A DNA stretch of 64,000 bases from Streptomyces sp. RKND-216 (GCF_004795255.1 NZ_SSBQ01000002.1:5242001-5306000); one strand, 5' to 3'. Counted from the stretch's first letter, positions 8,083-17,280 are shown. The notes: generated from the sequence alone by a model not told the origin. Made by a program: numbers and translations.

Positions 8083-9441
8083 ATGAACATCGCAGCGAAG
8101 TCCCGCGCGGGCAGGCACCCGCTCGCGCTGGTGCTGGCGGTTCTCGCCGCGGTCGTGCTGCTGGTGGTCGGGTCGGCCTCCGCAGCCCGTGCCGCGACCG
8201 GGCTCGACAGCGCCGCCGCGGCCCTCAGGGAGGGACCGGTGTACGTGGACCCGCGCGCCTCGGGCACCCTGCCCGACGGCGGTGCGGACGCCCTCGCGGA
8301 CACGATCCGCGACGCGGACAAGCCCGTCTTCGTCGCCGTCCTGCCGGACGCGCCGGAGTTCGACGCGCAGACGCTCATGCAGGACCTGCGCACCGAGGTC
8401 GGCGTCACCGGTGTGTATGTCGTCGCACTCGGTGACCGGTTCGCCGCGGCAGCAGACTCCCAGGTGATGTCGAACAACGCCGTCACCAATCTCGAAGGCG
8501 CCGTCGAACGCGGCAACGAGGGGAACGTCGCCGCCATGGTCGACGACTTCGTGGACCAGGCCGTGCCGCAGGCGAACGGAACCGCGCCTGCCTCCTGGGA
8601 CGGCGTGGGCTCCGAGGGCACCTCCGCAGGCTCGTTCCTGGCCGGTCTCGCCGTCCTGGCCGCCCTCTTCGGGATCGTGCTGGGCGGCGTCGCCCTGGTG
8701 GGCAGCCGCGGCCGCAAGCGCCGCGCACAGGCGGAGCGGGAGCGACTGGAGACGCTGCGGCCGGTGGTCGACGAAGACATCACCGCGTTCGGCGAGGAAC
8801 TCGACCGGCTCGACTTCTCCCCCTCCGAGCCCGGTGCGGACGAGGCCAAGCGGGCCGACTACACGCACGCCCTGGACGCCTACGACCGCGCCAAGGAAAA
8901 GATGGCCGCCGCGCGGCGCCCCGGCGACGTGCGCGGCGTCACCGAGGCGCTCGAGGACGGCCGTTACTCGCTGGCCGTGCTCGACGCGCGGCGGACCGGC
9001 AAGCCGCTGCCCGAGCGCCGGCCGCCCTGCTTCTTCGACCCGCGGCACGGGCCGTCCGTCCAGGACGTCGACTGGGCGCCGCCCGGAGGCAGCGAACGCA
9101 CCGTGCCGGTCTGCGCCGCGGACGCCACCCGGCTCGCCGGCGGCGAGGAACCGATGAGCCGCGAGGTCGACACCGCCGACGGACGCCGCCCCTACTGGGA
9201 GGCCGGACCGGCGTACGGGCCGTGGGCGTACGGCTACTTCGGCGGCGGCGTCCTGCCGGGCCTGCTGATGGGCACCATGCTCGGGTCGATGATGACCGGC
9301 CCGTACGGCGGGTACGGTGACGGCGGCTTCGAGGGAGGCGACGTCTCCGGCTCCGACTTCTCCGGCGGGGACTTCGGCGGCTTCGGCGGCGGCGACTTCG
9401 GTGGTGGCGGCGGGTTCGGCGACTTCGGTGGCGGATTCTGA
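8083..9441 (+). CDS. Putative membrane protein with Gly/Phe/Asp-rich C-terminal tail
   Basis: 452-aa protein of unknown function. It has an N-terminal signal or anchor helix (residues 12-35), then an exported domain of about 150 residues (LREGPVYVDPRA, KPVFVAVLPDAPEF). A second transmembrane helix (about 185-207, SFLAGLAVLAALFGIVLGGVA) is followed by the basic stop-transfer sequence RGRKRRAQ. The cytoplasmic part is charged, and the tail after residue 400 is an SGGDFGGFGGGDFGGGG-type repeat. The topology resembles TPM-domain membrane proteins, but I do not see diagnostic residues. No strong ribosome site is present; GGAG lies 14 nt upstream of the ATG. Confidence 0.75.
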   Translation: MNIAAKSRAGRHPLALVLAVLAAVVLLVVGSASAARAATGLDSAAAALREGPVYVDPRASGTLPDGGADALADTIRDADKPVFVAVLPDAPEFDAQTLMQDLRTEVGVTGVYVVALGDRFAAAADSQVMSNNAVTNLEGAVERGNEGNVAAMVDDFVDQAVPQANGTAPASWDGVGSEGTSAGSFLAGLAVLAALFGIVLGGVALVGSRGRKRRAQAERERLETLRPVVDEDITAFGEELDRLDFSPSEPGADEAKRADYTHALDAYDRAKEKMAAARRPGDVRGVTEALEDGRYSLAVLDARRTGKPLPERRPPCFFDPRHGPSVQDVDWAPPGGSERTVPVCAADATRLAGGEEPMSREVDTADGRRPYWEAGPAYGPWAYGYFGGGVLPGLLMGTMLGSMMTGPYGGYGDGGFEGGDVSGSDFSGGDFGGFGGGDFGGGGGFGDFGGGF

Positions 9442-9626
9442 CCGGTGAGTGCGCGCCCGCGGTAGGGCGCGTACCGGGCGAAAGGCGCCGAAGCGGCCCG
9501 TCCCGGCCGTGACCACAACGACCACAACTCTTCTTAAGACCACAAGCGAGACAGCACCGCCCTCCCGTGGGAAGCATGTGGGCCGCTTCACACCCACCCC
9601 CGATCCCACGGAAGGCGGTGTCACGC

Positions 9627-10610
9627 GTGCGCCTTCGCACCACCCTCGCGCTGCTCGGGGCGGCGCTGCTCGTGTTCGCCGGACCGCCGCTGCTCACCTC
9701 GGGCAGCAGCGACCGGACGGGCACCAACATCCCCGGCCTGCGCATCATGGTGCCCAACACCCCCGGCGGCGGCTACGACATCACCGCCCGCACGGCTGCC
9801 AAGAACGCCGAGGACGCCGGCCTCACCCACGGCACCGAGGTGTTCAACCTGCCCGGCGCGGGCGGCACCGTCGGCCTCACCCGCACGGTCAACGAGCAGG
9901 GCAACGGCAAGCTGACCATGCTGATGGGCCTCGGCGTCGTCGGAGCCGTCGAGACCAACCGCGCGCCCTCCACCCTCAGCGACGCCACCCCGATCGCGCG
10001 GCTCATCGAGGAGCCCAACATCGTCGTGGTCTCCAAGGACTCGAAGTACCGGACCATCGAGCAGCTGATGGCCGACTGGAAGCGCGACCCGGGCTCACTG
10101 CCCGTCGGCGGCGGCTCCTCGCCCGGCGGCCCCGACCACCTGGCCCCGATGCTCATGGCCCGCGCGTCCGGCATCGCACCCACGTCAGTCAACTACGTGC
10201 CCTTCGACGGGGGCGGTGAGCTCCTCGCCTCCGTCCTCGGCGGGAAGGTCGCCTTCGGCGTCTCCGGCGTCGGCGAGTACCGCGACCAGATCGAGTCCGG
10301 CGAACTGCGGCTCCTGGCCGTCACCGGCCCCGAGCGGGTCGGGGGTTTCGACGCGCCCACGCTGAAGGAGGCGGGCGTCGACGTCGAGTTCACCAACTGG
10401 CGCGGCATCGTCGCGCCCCCCGGCCTCAGCGACGCCGAACGCGAACGCCTCATCGCCTTCTTCTCCGCCCTGCACGGCACCGAGGAATGGCGTGCCTCCA
10501 TGCGCCGCAACGGCTGGGACGACGCGTTCCTCACCGGAAAGAAGTTCGGACGGTTCCTCACCTCGCAGGAGAACCGCGTCGACTCGGTCCTGAAGGAGCT
10601 CGGCCTGTGA
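9627..10610 (+). CDS. tctC: Tripartite tricarboxylate transporter substrate-binding protein (TctC family)
   Basis: 327-aa extracytoplasmic binding protein for a carboxylate substrate, first gene of a three-gene operon. It has an N-terminal hydrophobic export signal (TTLALLGAALLVFAGPP) but no clear lipobox. The domain starts with LRIMVPNTPGGGYDITAR, the TctC signature that wraps the carboxylate, and continues with FNLPGAGGTVG and PVGGGSSPGGPDHL. GTG 9627 was chosen because GGAAGG is 11 nt upstream; GTG 9618 is in frame but only 2 nt from that site. The stop overlaps tctB by 3 bases. Confidence 0.9.
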   Translation: MRLRTTLALLGAALLVFAGPPLLTSGSSDRTGTNIPGLRIMVPNTPGGGYDITARTAAKNAEDAGLTHGTEVFNLPGAGGTVGLTRTVNEQGNGKLTMLMGLGVVGAVETNRAPSTLSDATPIARLIEEPNIVVVSKDSKYRTIEQLMADWKRDPGSLPVGGGSSPGGPDHLAPMLMARASGIAPTSVNYVPFDGGGELLASVLGGKVAFGVSGVGEYRDQIESGELRLLAVTGPERVGGFDAPTLKEAGVDVEFTNWRGIVAPPGLSDAERERLIAFFSALHGTEEWRASMRRNGWDDAFLTGKKFGRFLTSQENRVDSVLKELGL

Positions 10611-11185
10611 ACACCGAAACCGGCACCGACCCCGGCGAAGCCGACGAGACCGGAACCACCCCCGCATCCGCCGCCCCCGGGAGGAGGGGGCCACTGAGCA
10701 GACTCCGCGGACACTCCGAACTCGGCGTTTGCGCCCTCCTGCTGGCGGTCGGCGTCCTCGTCCTCACCGACGCCCTCACCATGGAGGGCAGCTTCGTCCA
10801 GCGCGGACCCGTCGGGCCCAGGACCGTGCCGATCGTCGTCGGCTGCGCGCTGCTCGTCGTCGCCGTCGTCCTCGCCGTCGACGTCCTGCGCGGCGGCCGC
10901 GGCGAGGCGGAGAGCGGTGAGGACGTCGACCTCGACGCACCCGCCGACTGGCGCACCGTGGCCCTGCTCGCCGGCGTCTTCCTCGCCTGCGCGCTCCTCT
11001 TCGTCCCGCTCGGCTTCCCCGCCGCCGGCGCGCTCCTCTTCTGGGGCTCCGCCTACGCGCTGGGCAGCCGCAACACGACCCGCGACCCGCTGATCGCCGC
11101 CGTGCTGTCGGTGGTGACCTTCCTGGTCTTCGACACCCTGCTGGGCGTTCCCCTGCCCGGCGGACCGCTGATGGAGGTGCTGTAG
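10607..11185 (+). CDS. tctB: Tripartite tricarboxylate transporter small membrane subunit (TctB family)
   Basis: 192-aa integral membrane protein, the small permease partner of TctA. After a hydrophilic N-terminus of about 35 residues there are four predicted helices (about 43-60, 75-92, 115-140, 150-170). The spacing fits TctB: ELGVCALLLAVGVLVL, then GPRTVPIVVGCALLVVAVVL, then the paired helices ending PGGPLMEVL. It starts at a GTG overlapping the tctC stop and ends 3 nt before tctA. TctB proteins diverge strongly, so the assignment rests partly on position. Confidence 0.87.
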   Translation: MNTETGTDPGEADETGTTPASAAPGRRGPLSRLRGHSELGVCALLLAVGVLVLTDALTMEGSFVQRGPVGPRTVPIVVGCALLVVAVVLAVDVLRGGRGEAESGEDVDLDAPADWRTVALLAGVFLACALLFVPLGFPAAGALLFWGSAYALGSRNTTRDPLIAAVLSVVTFLVFDTLLGVPLPGGPLMEVL

Positions 11186-11188
11186 GAG

Positions 11189-12736
11189 ATGGACTCCCTG
11201 AACTCCCTCCTCGACGGATTCGGTACCGCCCTCACTCCGCTCAACCTGCTGTTCGCGGCGATCGGCGTGCTGCTGGGCACCGCGATCGGTGTGCTGCCCG
11301 GAATCGGCCCGGCCATGGCGTGCGCACTGCTGCTCCCGGTCACCTACGGGCTCGACCCCACGGCAGCGTTCATCATGTTCGCCGGGATCTACTACGGCGG
11401 CATGTTCGGCGGGTCCACCACCTCCATCCTGCTGAACACGCCCGGGGAGAGCGCGGCGGTGGTCGCCGCCATCGACGGCAACCCCATGGCCCGCGCCGGG
11501 CGCGGCGCGCAGGCCCTTGCGGCCGCGGCCATCGGCCACTTCGCCGGCGGCATGCTCGGCACGATCGCCCTGGTCGCCCTCGCCCCGACCGTCGCCGCCT
11601 GGGCCGTGGACATCGGTGCACCCGACTACTTCGCCCTCATGGTGCTCGCCTTCATCGCGGTCACCTCCGTGCTCGGCCGCTCCCGGGTGCGCGGGTTCGC
11701 GTCACTGCTGATCGGCCTCACCATCGGCCTGGTCGGCCTGGACCAGATGACCGGGCAGCAGCGGCTCACCTTCGACAGTCTGCTGCTCGCGGACGGCATC
11801 GACGTGGTCATCGTCGCCGTCGGCCTCTTCGCCATCGGCGAGGCGCTGTGGGTCGCCGCCCATCTGCGCCGCACCTCCGGCGAGTCCATCCCCGTCGGCC
11901 GCCCGTGGCTCGGCCGGGACGAACTGCGGCGCACCTGGAAGCCGTGGCTGCGCGGCCCCTTCATCGGCTTCCCGTTCGGCGCCATTCCGGCCGGTGGGGC
12001 GGAGATCCCCACCTTCCTCTCCTACGTCACCGAGAAGCGGCTCTCGAAGCACAAGGCGCAGTTCGGCAAGGGCGCCATCGAGGGCGTCGCCGGGCCCGAG
12101 TCCACCGCCTCCGCGTCCGCCGCGGGCACCCTGGTCTCGCTGCTCACTCTCGGTCTGCCGACCACGGCGGTCGCGGCCGTCCTGCTGGCGGCGTTCCAGA
12201 GCTACGGCATCCAGCCCGGTCCGCTGCTCTTCGAACGCGAACCCGACCTGGTGTGGGGCCTCATCGCCTCCCTCTTCGTCGGCATGGTGCTGCTGCTCGT
12301 CCTCAACCTGCCGCTGGCGCCGGTGTGGGCGAAGCTGCTGCGCATCCCCCGGCAGTACCTGTACGCGGGCATCCTGTTCTTCGCCGCCGTCGGCGCCTAC
12401 GCGGTGGGCGGCCAGTCCGTCGACCTGGTGGTGCTGCTGGTCATCGGGCTCATCGGGCTGGTGATGCGGCGTTACGGACTGCCGGTGCTCCCCGCCGTCA
12501 TCGGCGTCATCCTCGGCCCGGCCGCCGAACAGCAGTTGCGCCGGGCACTCCAGATCAGTGACGGCAGCGTCCTCGGCCTGGTGGGAACGCCGTTCTCGGT
12601 CACCGTCTACACAGTGATCGCGCTCCTCCTGGCCTGGCCGTGGCTCCGCCGCCTGCTGCCGCGGCGACGCACCGTCGCTGCGGACGGCGCCTTCGCACCG
12701 GACGCGGACGCAACGGAGCCGGCCCGGCGGGAGTGA
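11189..12736 (+). CDS. tctA: Tripartite tricarboxylate transporter large permease (TctA family)
   Basis: 515-aa polytopic membrane protein with about 11-12 helices, the translocation subunit. Family hallmarks are [31 protein letters not shown] near the N-terminus, [24 protein letters not shown] at about 65-90, and in the second half [31 protein letters not shown]. The last 25 residues are an Arg/Asp-rich cytosolic tail. It completes a tctCBA operon. No TctD/TctE two-component system, the usual regulator, lies nearby, so inducer sensing and substrate remain open. Confidence 0.95.
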   Translation: MDSLNSLLDGFGTALTPLNLLFAAIGVLLGTAIGVLPGIGPAMACALLLPVTYGLDPTAAFIMFAGIYYGGMFGGSTTSILLNTPGESAAVVAAIDGNPMARAGRGAQALAAAAIGHFAGGMLGTIALVALAPTVAAWAVDIGAPDYFALMVLAFIAVTSVLGRSRVRGFASLLIGLTIGLVGLDQMTGQQRLTFDSLLLADGIDVVIVAVGLFAIGEALWVAAHLRRTSGESIPVGRPWLGRDELRRTWKPWLRGPFIGFPFGAIPAGGAEIPTFLSYVTEKRLSKHKAQFGKGAIEGVAGPESTASASAAGTLVSLLTLGLPTTAVAAVLLAAFQSYGIQPGPLLFEREPDLVWGLIASLFVGMVLLLVLNLPLAPVWAKLLRIPRQYLYAGILFFAAVGAYAVGGQSVDLVVLLVIGLIGLVMRRYGLPVLPAVIGVILGPAAEQQLRRALQISDGSVLGLVGTPFSVTVYTVIALLLAWPWLRRLLPRRRTVAADGAFAPDADATEPARRE

Positions 12737-12770
12737 CCCCGGGAAGGAACGGCGGGCCCCGGCGCGACGC

Positions 12771-12802
12771 GGCGGCCGGACGGTGTCGGCCGTCCGGCCG
12801 CC
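12771..12802. terminator. Bidirectional hairpin terminator between tctA and the GNAT gene
   Basis: GGCGGCCGGACGG and its exact 13-bp complement enclose the 6-nt loop TGTCGG. It lies between convergent genes, 34 nt after the tctA stop and 18 nt after the end of the opposite gene. Confidence 0.8.
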
Positions 12803-12820
12803 CGCGTGCGGGGCGCCCGG

Positions 12821-13753
12821 TCAGCGTGGCGGCAGCCGCTTGACGCAGCGCCACTGCATGGCGGCCGGGCGGTACCCCAGACGGGCGTTGACGGCGAGCA
12901 TCGGGCGGTTGTCCGCGTCGTTCCCGGTGAACGCGTGCCGGTAGCCGGCGGCCCGGGCGCGCCGCAGCGACGCGGTCTTGGCCAGCCGCGCCAGCCCCCG
13001 GCCCCGGAACGCCCGGCGGGTGCCGGTCATCCCCGACCAGTAGCGGTCGCGGCCGTCCACCTGGGCCACGCTGTAGGCGGCCACCGCGCCGTCGACCAGC
13101 GCCACCGTCGTCAGGTCCGCGTCGAAGTCGGGACGCGCCCAGTTCAGCAGCAGCCAGTCCTCGAAGGGCACGGGGGCGACGACCATGTCGCCCGGCTCGT
13201 CGGCGACGCACTCCACGTCCGCCTCGTACAGCGGGCGCAGGTCGCCGGTGAAGGCGGCGGCGGTGCGCAGCTCCGTGCCCGGCGGCAGCGGAGCGCGCGG
13301 CTCCGGCAGTACGGCCTCCGCCAGGTCCAGGGCGAGGTACCGCACCGGGCCGCCGCGGAGGTAGCCGCGGCGCTCGGCGAACCCGGGGGAGCATCCGTCG
13401 TCCGCCACCCGGCTGTGCACGGCGGTCACACCGAGCGACGCCAGACGGGTCTCCGCGGCGGCCGTCAGCACCTGGCCGGCACCCCGGCCCCGCGCGTCGG
13501 GCCGCACCTCGGTGAGCAGGAAGCCGTGTCCGGGCTCGGCGCTCTCGACGTCGATCCCGGTGTCGGCGCAGCCCGTCACCCGGCCGTCCTCGTCGACGGC
13601 GACGAGCCGGTGCCGCCGCATGGCCGCGGGGGAGCGGAACGCGTCCCAGACGACCGCCTCCGGGGAGCGCACCTGGTGCGGTACGGCGGCCCTGTGCACC
13701 GCGGCCACGTCTTCGGCGTCCTCCGGACGGAACGCGCGCACGATGATCGGCAT
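12821..13753 (-). CDS. Tandem GNAT-fold acetyltransferase
   Basis: 310-aa cytosolic protein with two GNAT domains in tandem. The first (residues 1-150) starts IVRAFRPEDAEDVAAVH and has the acetyl-CoA loop VRPDARGRGAGQVL. The second (about 160-305) has RRAFRGRGLARLAK, with NDADNRPMLAVNARLGYRP typical of the GNAT C-terminus. Both pyrophosphate loops look intact. Tandem proteins of this kind acetylate small amines or, like mycothiol synthase, a thiol precursor; nothing here identifies the substrate. It stands alone, convergent with tctA and divergent from a small GntR gene. Confidence 0.85.
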   Translation of the reverse strand: MPIIVRAFRPEDAEDVAAVHRAAVPHQVRSPEAVVWDAFRSPAAMRRHRLVAVDEDGRVTGCADTGIDVESAEPGHGFLLTEVRPDARGRGAGQVLTAAAETRLASLGVTAVHSRVADDGCSPGFAERRGYLRGGPVRYLALDLAEAVLPEPRAPLPPGTELRTAAAFTGDLRPLYEADVECVADEPGDMVVAPVPFEDWLLLNWARPDFDADLTTVALVDGAVAAYSVAQVDGRDRYWSGMTGTRRAFRGRGLARLAKTASLRRARAAGYRHAFTGNDADNRPMLAVNARLGYRPAAMQWRCVKRLPPR

Positions 13754-13868
13754 GCGCCCGGAGGCTAGTCACCGGCCCGGTCCCGCGCACCCCGATTTCC
13801 GCGGCACACGGGAACCGCGGGGTGCGGCAGAATCGGGAGGGCAGACACCAGCGAGAGCCGGAGACCAC

Positions 13869-14246
13869 GTGACCCTGAAGATCGCCGTCGACGCGGACGC
13901 GGCCGAGGCACCGTACGAGCAGTTGCGCGCGCAGATCGCGGAACAGGCGAGGGCCGGAGCGCTGCCCGTCGGGTACCGGCTGCCGACGGTGCGGGGACTG
14001 GCCGGGGAACTCGGGCTGGCCGCCAACACCGTCGCGAAGGCCTACCGCGCCCTGGAAACCGACGGAGTGATCGAGACCCGCGGTCGCAACGGCACCTTCG
14101 TCGCCGCCGCGGGAGACGCCGCCGACCGCGAACTGGCCGACGCCGCCCAGACGTTCGCCCGCCGGGCGCGCCGGCTGGGCGCCGACCGCGCCACGGCCCG
14201 TGCCGCCGCGGAGGACGCCCTCCGCGCGGCCTTCATCGACGGCTGA
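13869..14246 (+). CDS. Short GntR-family regulator (YtrA-type)
   Basis: 125-aa DNA-binding protein. It has a winged helix at residues about 15-80 (PYEQLRAQIAEQARAGALPVGYRLPTVRGLAGELGLAANTVAKAYRALE) and only a short helical tail, the size and layout of the YtrA subfamily, which often represses ABC transporter operons. The GTG start gives the first sensible length. No transporter gene adjoins it, so its target is not apparent. Its 3' end overlaps the convergent NADAR gene by 14 bp. Confidence 0.88.
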   Translation: MTLKIAVDADAAEAPYEQLRAQIAEQARAGALPVGYRLPTVRGLAGELGLAANTVAKAYRALETDGVIETRGRNGTFVAAAGDAADRELADAAQTFARRARRLGADRATARAAAEDALRAAFIDG

Positions 14247-14808
14247 CCCCGGAGGCCGGCTCCCCGGCGGCCGCCAGCCGGCGACGGGCCTCCATCAGCG
14301 CGAACCCGAGGAGATTCAGCCCGCGCCAGCGCCCCGGGTCCTCGGCCGCCTCGTGCGAGGCTGACATGCCGATGCCCCACACGCGGTCCCGCGGGCTCGC
14401 CTCGACCAGCACGCGGTCGCCGGTGCCGAGCAGCCAGGTCCGCAGGTCGTCGTGCTGGGCGAACTTGTGCACGCTGCCCTCCACCACGAGGCCGAACCGG
14501 TGCCGCCGCCACGTCTCCTCGTCGAAGCCGTGCACCGCGCGCCCGGCGGCCTTGGCCTCGCGGGGGTGGGCCGCGGCGAGCGCCGCCCGTTCCGCCTCCG
14601 GGTCGCCGAACAGCCGCGCCTTGCCCGCCATCATCCAGTGCTCGGCGGTCGCGTACCGCGTCCCGTCCACCAGGAACGGCGAGGGCCACCACTGGCTGAG
14701 GCAGCCCGCGCCCACGCTGCCGTCCGGCCGCGGGCGGTGACCCCAGAAATGCAGATACTTCACGCGTTCGCCCCGCTCGATCCGGGCTGCCAGCTCGGCC
14801 ACGTCCAC
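14233..14808 (-). CDS. NADAR (YbiA-like) N-glycosidase family protein
   Basis: 191-aa NADAR/DUF1768-type protein. Family features are YLHFWGHRP near the N-terminus, LSQWWPSPFLVDGTRYATAEHWMM (about 38-60), the helix AKARLFGDPEA, and the late VWGIGMSASHEAA followed by RGLNLLGFALMEAR. Members hydrolyse an N-glycosidic bond in damaged riboflavin intermediates, and some remove ADP-ribose from guanine. The GTG start at 14808 has a GGAGGAGGG stretch upstream; a longer in-frame start adds 31 low-complexity residues and is less likely. It overlaps the convergent GntR gene by 14 bp. Confidence 0.9.
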   Translation of the reverse strand: MDVAELAARIERGERVKYLHFWGHRPRPDGSVGAGCLSQWWPSPFLVDGTRYATAEHWMMAGKARLFGDPEAERAALAAAHPREAKAAGRAVHGFDEETWRRHRFGLVVEGSVHKFAQHDDLRTWLLGTGDRVLVEASPRDRVWGIGMSASHEAAEDPGRWRGLNLLGFALMEARRRLAAAGEPASGVSRR

Positions 14809-14875
14809 CCTCGCGCTCCCTCCTCCACCTCTTCCCCAGTGTGACAGCCGGCACCGACAACCGCCGCGGCGGCGC

Positions 14876-16009
14876 CTACAGGTAGAGGCCCGAGTCCGCA
14901 CGCGGGTGCGGGGTGACCGTGGCCGGGGCGGTGCCGCGGCGGAGGGCGAACAGCTCTGCGAGCGTCGCGCCGTCCCGGCCCACGCCCTCCTCCGTGCCCA
15001 GCCAGGCCACCGCCTCGGTGCGGCTCAGCGGCCCCACCTCGATGCGTGCGAGGCAGCGCCCGGGCCGCACCACCGCGGGGTGCAGGCGCTCCAGGTCCTC
15101 GTTCGTCGTCACGCCCACCAGCACGTTGCGGCCCTGCCCGAGCAGCCCGTCGGTGAGGTTGAGGAGCCGGGACAGAGCCTGCCCGGCGGCGTGCTTGGCC
15201 TCGCCGCGGATGAGCTCGTCGCAGTCCTCGAGGAGCAGCAGCCGCCAGCGGCCCTCGCCCAACTCGCCGTCGTCGGCGCCGATGGCGATGTCCATCAGGT
15301 AGCCGATGTCGTTGAACAGCCGCTCCGGGTCCAGCACGCAGTCGACCTGGCACCAGTCCCGCCAGGAGCGGGCCAGCGTCCGCAGCGCGGACGTCTTGCC
15401 GGTGCCCGGTGGTCCGTGCAGGAGCAGCAGCCGCCCCGAGACGTCGTCGGGGGTCGTCTTCATCAGGCCGCCCAAGGCGTCCGCGACGGTCGCGGTGTAG
15501 TTGCCCCGGACCTCCTCCCAGCTGCCCGCGCCGATGGTGCGCGTGGTGCGGTACGGGCCGCGCCGTGGCGAGTGGTACCAGAAGCCCATGGCGACCGTGT
15601 CCGGCTGCGGTTCCGGCTCGTCCTCCGCGCCGTCGACGGCCTCCCGGAGCCGCTCGGCGGCCAGGTCGTCGCTCACCGCGGTCACGGTGACGTCCGCGCC
15701 CTGGCTCCAGCGGGACACCAGCGCCGTCCAGCCGTCGCCCTCGGCGAGCAGGCTGCTGCGGTTGTCGTCCCGTGCCTCGCGCAGCACGGTGGCGCCGTGC
15801 GGCAGCAGGGTGCTGCCCTTCTTCACCCGGTCCACGGAGCGGCTGCGGGAGTACGGCTGCTCGCCGGTGGTGAAGCGGCCGAGGAAGAGCGCGTCGATGA
15901 TGTCGGAGGGGGAGTCGTTGTCGTCCACGTTCAGCCGGAACGGCAGCACTCCAGCGACGGGCACGGGCGGCGGGCCCGCTCCGTCGGCGGGTCGGCGGTC
16001 GGCACTCAT
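14876..16009 (-). CDS. DUF5925 / AAA-type ATPase
   Basis: 377-aa protein. An N-terminal DUF5925-like region (about 1-150: FRLNVDDNDSPSDIIDALFLGRFTTGEQPY) precedes an AAA module. The module has Walker A LLLLHGPPGTGKTSALRTL (about 205), Walker B RLLLLEDCDEL (about 265), a sensor segment VLVGVTTNEDLERLHPAVVRPGRC, and the arginine of VVRPGR as a likely finger. The layout matches Streptomyces proteins of unknown role. Starts at 16018 and 16009 are both possible. It stands alone 67 nt upstream of the NADAR gene on the same strand. The function is unknown. Confidence 0.85.
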   Translation of the reverse strand: MSADRRPADGAGPPPVPVAGVLPFRLNVDDNDSPSDIIDALFLGRFTTGEQPYSRSRSVDRVKKGSTLLPHGATVLREARDDNRSSLLAEGDGWTALVSRWSQGADVTVTAVSDDLAAERLREAVDGAEDEPEPQPDTVAMGFWYHSPRRGPYRTTRTIGAGSWEEVRGNYTATVADALGGLMKTTPDDVSGRLLLLHGPPGTGKTSALRTLARSWRDWCQVDCVLDPERLFNDIGYLMDIAIGADDGELGEGRWRLLLLEDCDELIRGEAKHAAGQALSRLLNLTDGLLGQGRNVLVGVTTNEDLERLHPAVVRPGRCLARIEVGPLSRTEAVAWLGTEEGVGRDGATLAELFALRRGTAPATVTPHPRADSGLYL

Positions 16010-16227
16010 GGCCCTCATGATCCGCGACACCAGCGGTCCGCGCACCGGCTCTTCCCGCCCGGCTGCGTGCGGCGGGCACCCCTCGGCGCCTCGGACGGGT
16101 GACACGCGGTGTTCGCCAACCCCCTTGCGGGGAAGGCTATTCAGGTGGCCGGAATACCGCAGTGTCTGTGCCGGGCGGTAGGGTTAACCTGCCCGGGCCG
16201 GGTGCCCTCGTACGGGTGGGGAGTGTC

Positions 16228-16491
16228 ATGGATCAGATAACAGTGCGTCACAGGGCGCGCGTGCCGGCGATCACGTGCGGTACCGGCGCGACGAGTTCGC
16301 GTCTCGACCGTCACCTCGCCGTGCTCGCCGGGCCTGCCGTGTCGTACCGGCAGACCGAGGAGGCGACCACGCTGATGCGGGAGATCACCACGCGTGACGC
16401 CGGTCGCAGCCGGCGCAACCGCGGGGCGCGCGTCTCCCTCCTCGCGCCGCTGAGCAGGCTCAAGCGCTCGCTGTTCGGCGGGCGCGGCTGA
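16228..16491 (+). CDS. Small basic hypothetical protein
   Basis: 87 aa, start ATG with GGGGAG 5 nt upstream. The protein is rich in Arg, Thr and Ser (QITVRHRARVPAITCGTG, then TTRDAGRSRRNRGARVS, ending RLKRSLFGGRG). It has no transmembrane helix and no motif I recognise. The basic C-terminus could bind nucleic acid or membranes. It is convergent with the GntR/UTRA gene. Small proteins like this are common in Streptomyces and most are uncharacterised. Confidence 0.6.
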   Translation: MDQITVRHRARVPAITCGTGATSSRLDRHLAVLAGPAVSYRQTEEATTLMREITTRDAGRSRRNRGARVSLLAPLSRLKRSLFGGRG

Positions 16492-16514
16492 CGCCGGTTC
16501 GCCGCATGCCGTGG

Positions 16515-16537
16515 GGCCGCCTCACTCCGGGGCGGCC
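16515..16537. terminator. Small hairpin between convergent genes
   Basis: GGCCGCC and GGCGGCC enclose a 9-nt loop. It spans the stop codon of the GntR/UTRA gene and lies 24 nt after the small basic protein gene, so it may serve both. Confidence 0.4.
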
Positions 16538-17280
16538 TCGACGGTCACCGAGAACGAGAAGCGGTCGCCGCGGTAGTGGATGCGTACGACGTCCACCGCC
16601 CGGCCCCGGTCGTCGAGGGTGACCCCGGTGTAGTGCAGGATCGGGCTGAGCAGCGGCACCTCCAGGAGCCGTGAGGTCTCCGGGTCGGCCAGCCGGGCCT
16701 CCAGCGTGTCGGTGATCCGGCTGATCCGTACGCCCGCCGCGTCCCGAAGCACCTTCGTCATCGGCCAGCCGCGCTCCAGCAGGCCCGGATCGATCCGAGC
16801 GGCGACGTCCGGACGGACCAGGTTCTCCGCCCAGTTCACCGGTTCGCCGCTCTCCCGGTCGCGGCGCAGCCGCCGGAAGCCGGTCGCCTCGTCCAGCCCC
16901 GGGAAGTGCCCGGCGTACTCGGCCGGCACCGGCTGCGAGCCGTGGCCGAGCAGGGTGGTCTCCTCGCCAGACTGCTGCGCCACGATGGCGTCGACCGAGC
17001 CCAGCAGCCGTACGGTCCGCTCCCGTCGCGCGCCGGGCTCGATGAACGTGCCGCGCCGCCGGTGCCGGCTGATCAGGCCCTCGCCCTCCAGTTCCCTCAG
17101 CGCCTGGCGCATGGTCAGCACGCTCACGCCGTAGTGCTCCGCCAGCCCTTCCTCGGTGGGCAGGCGGAGCGGCGCGTCCGGCGCCCGTCCCAGTATCGAG
17201 GCCCGGAGCGACTGCGACACCTGGTACCACAGCGGCAGCTTGCGGTTGAGCACCAGGGAGTCGGGCGCGAAGACGGACAC
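16522..17280 (-). CDS. GntR-family (HutC/UTRA) regulator, probable repressor of hmgA
   Basis: 252-aa regulator. The N-terminal winged helix is at residues 14-80 (LPLWYQVSQSLRASILGR, LPTEEGLAEHYGVSVLTMRQALRELEGEGLISRHRRRGTF). The C-terminal UTRA ligand domain includes GEPVNWAENLVRPDVAAR and PLLSPILHYTGVTLDDRGRAVDVVRIHYRGDRFSF. It lies 49 nt downstream of hmgA on the same strand, so the two are probably co-transcribed. A perfect 11-bp-arm inverted repeat in front of hmgA is the likely binding site. A tyrosine or homogentisate pathway ligand is inferred from context only. Confidence 0.9.
   Translation of the reverse strand: MSVFAPDSLVLNRKLPLWYQVSQSLRASILGRAPDAPLRLPTEEGLAEHYGVSVLTMRQALRELEGEGLISRHRRRGTFIEPGARRERTVRLLGSVDAIVAQQSGEETTLLGHGSQPVPAEYAGHFPGLDEATGFRRLRRDRESGEPVNWAENLVRPDVAARIDPGLLERGWPMTKVLRDAAGVRISRITDTLEARLADPETSRLLEVPLLSPILHYTGVTLDDRGRAVDVVRIHYRGDRFSFSVTVEAAPE

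Noticed and set aside
9330..9438. Short tandem GGC/TTC/GAC-rich repeats that could suggest a CRISPR-like or satellite array
   Set aside because: They are codons of the Gly/Phe/Asp-rich tail of the membrane protein; there are no regular spacers.
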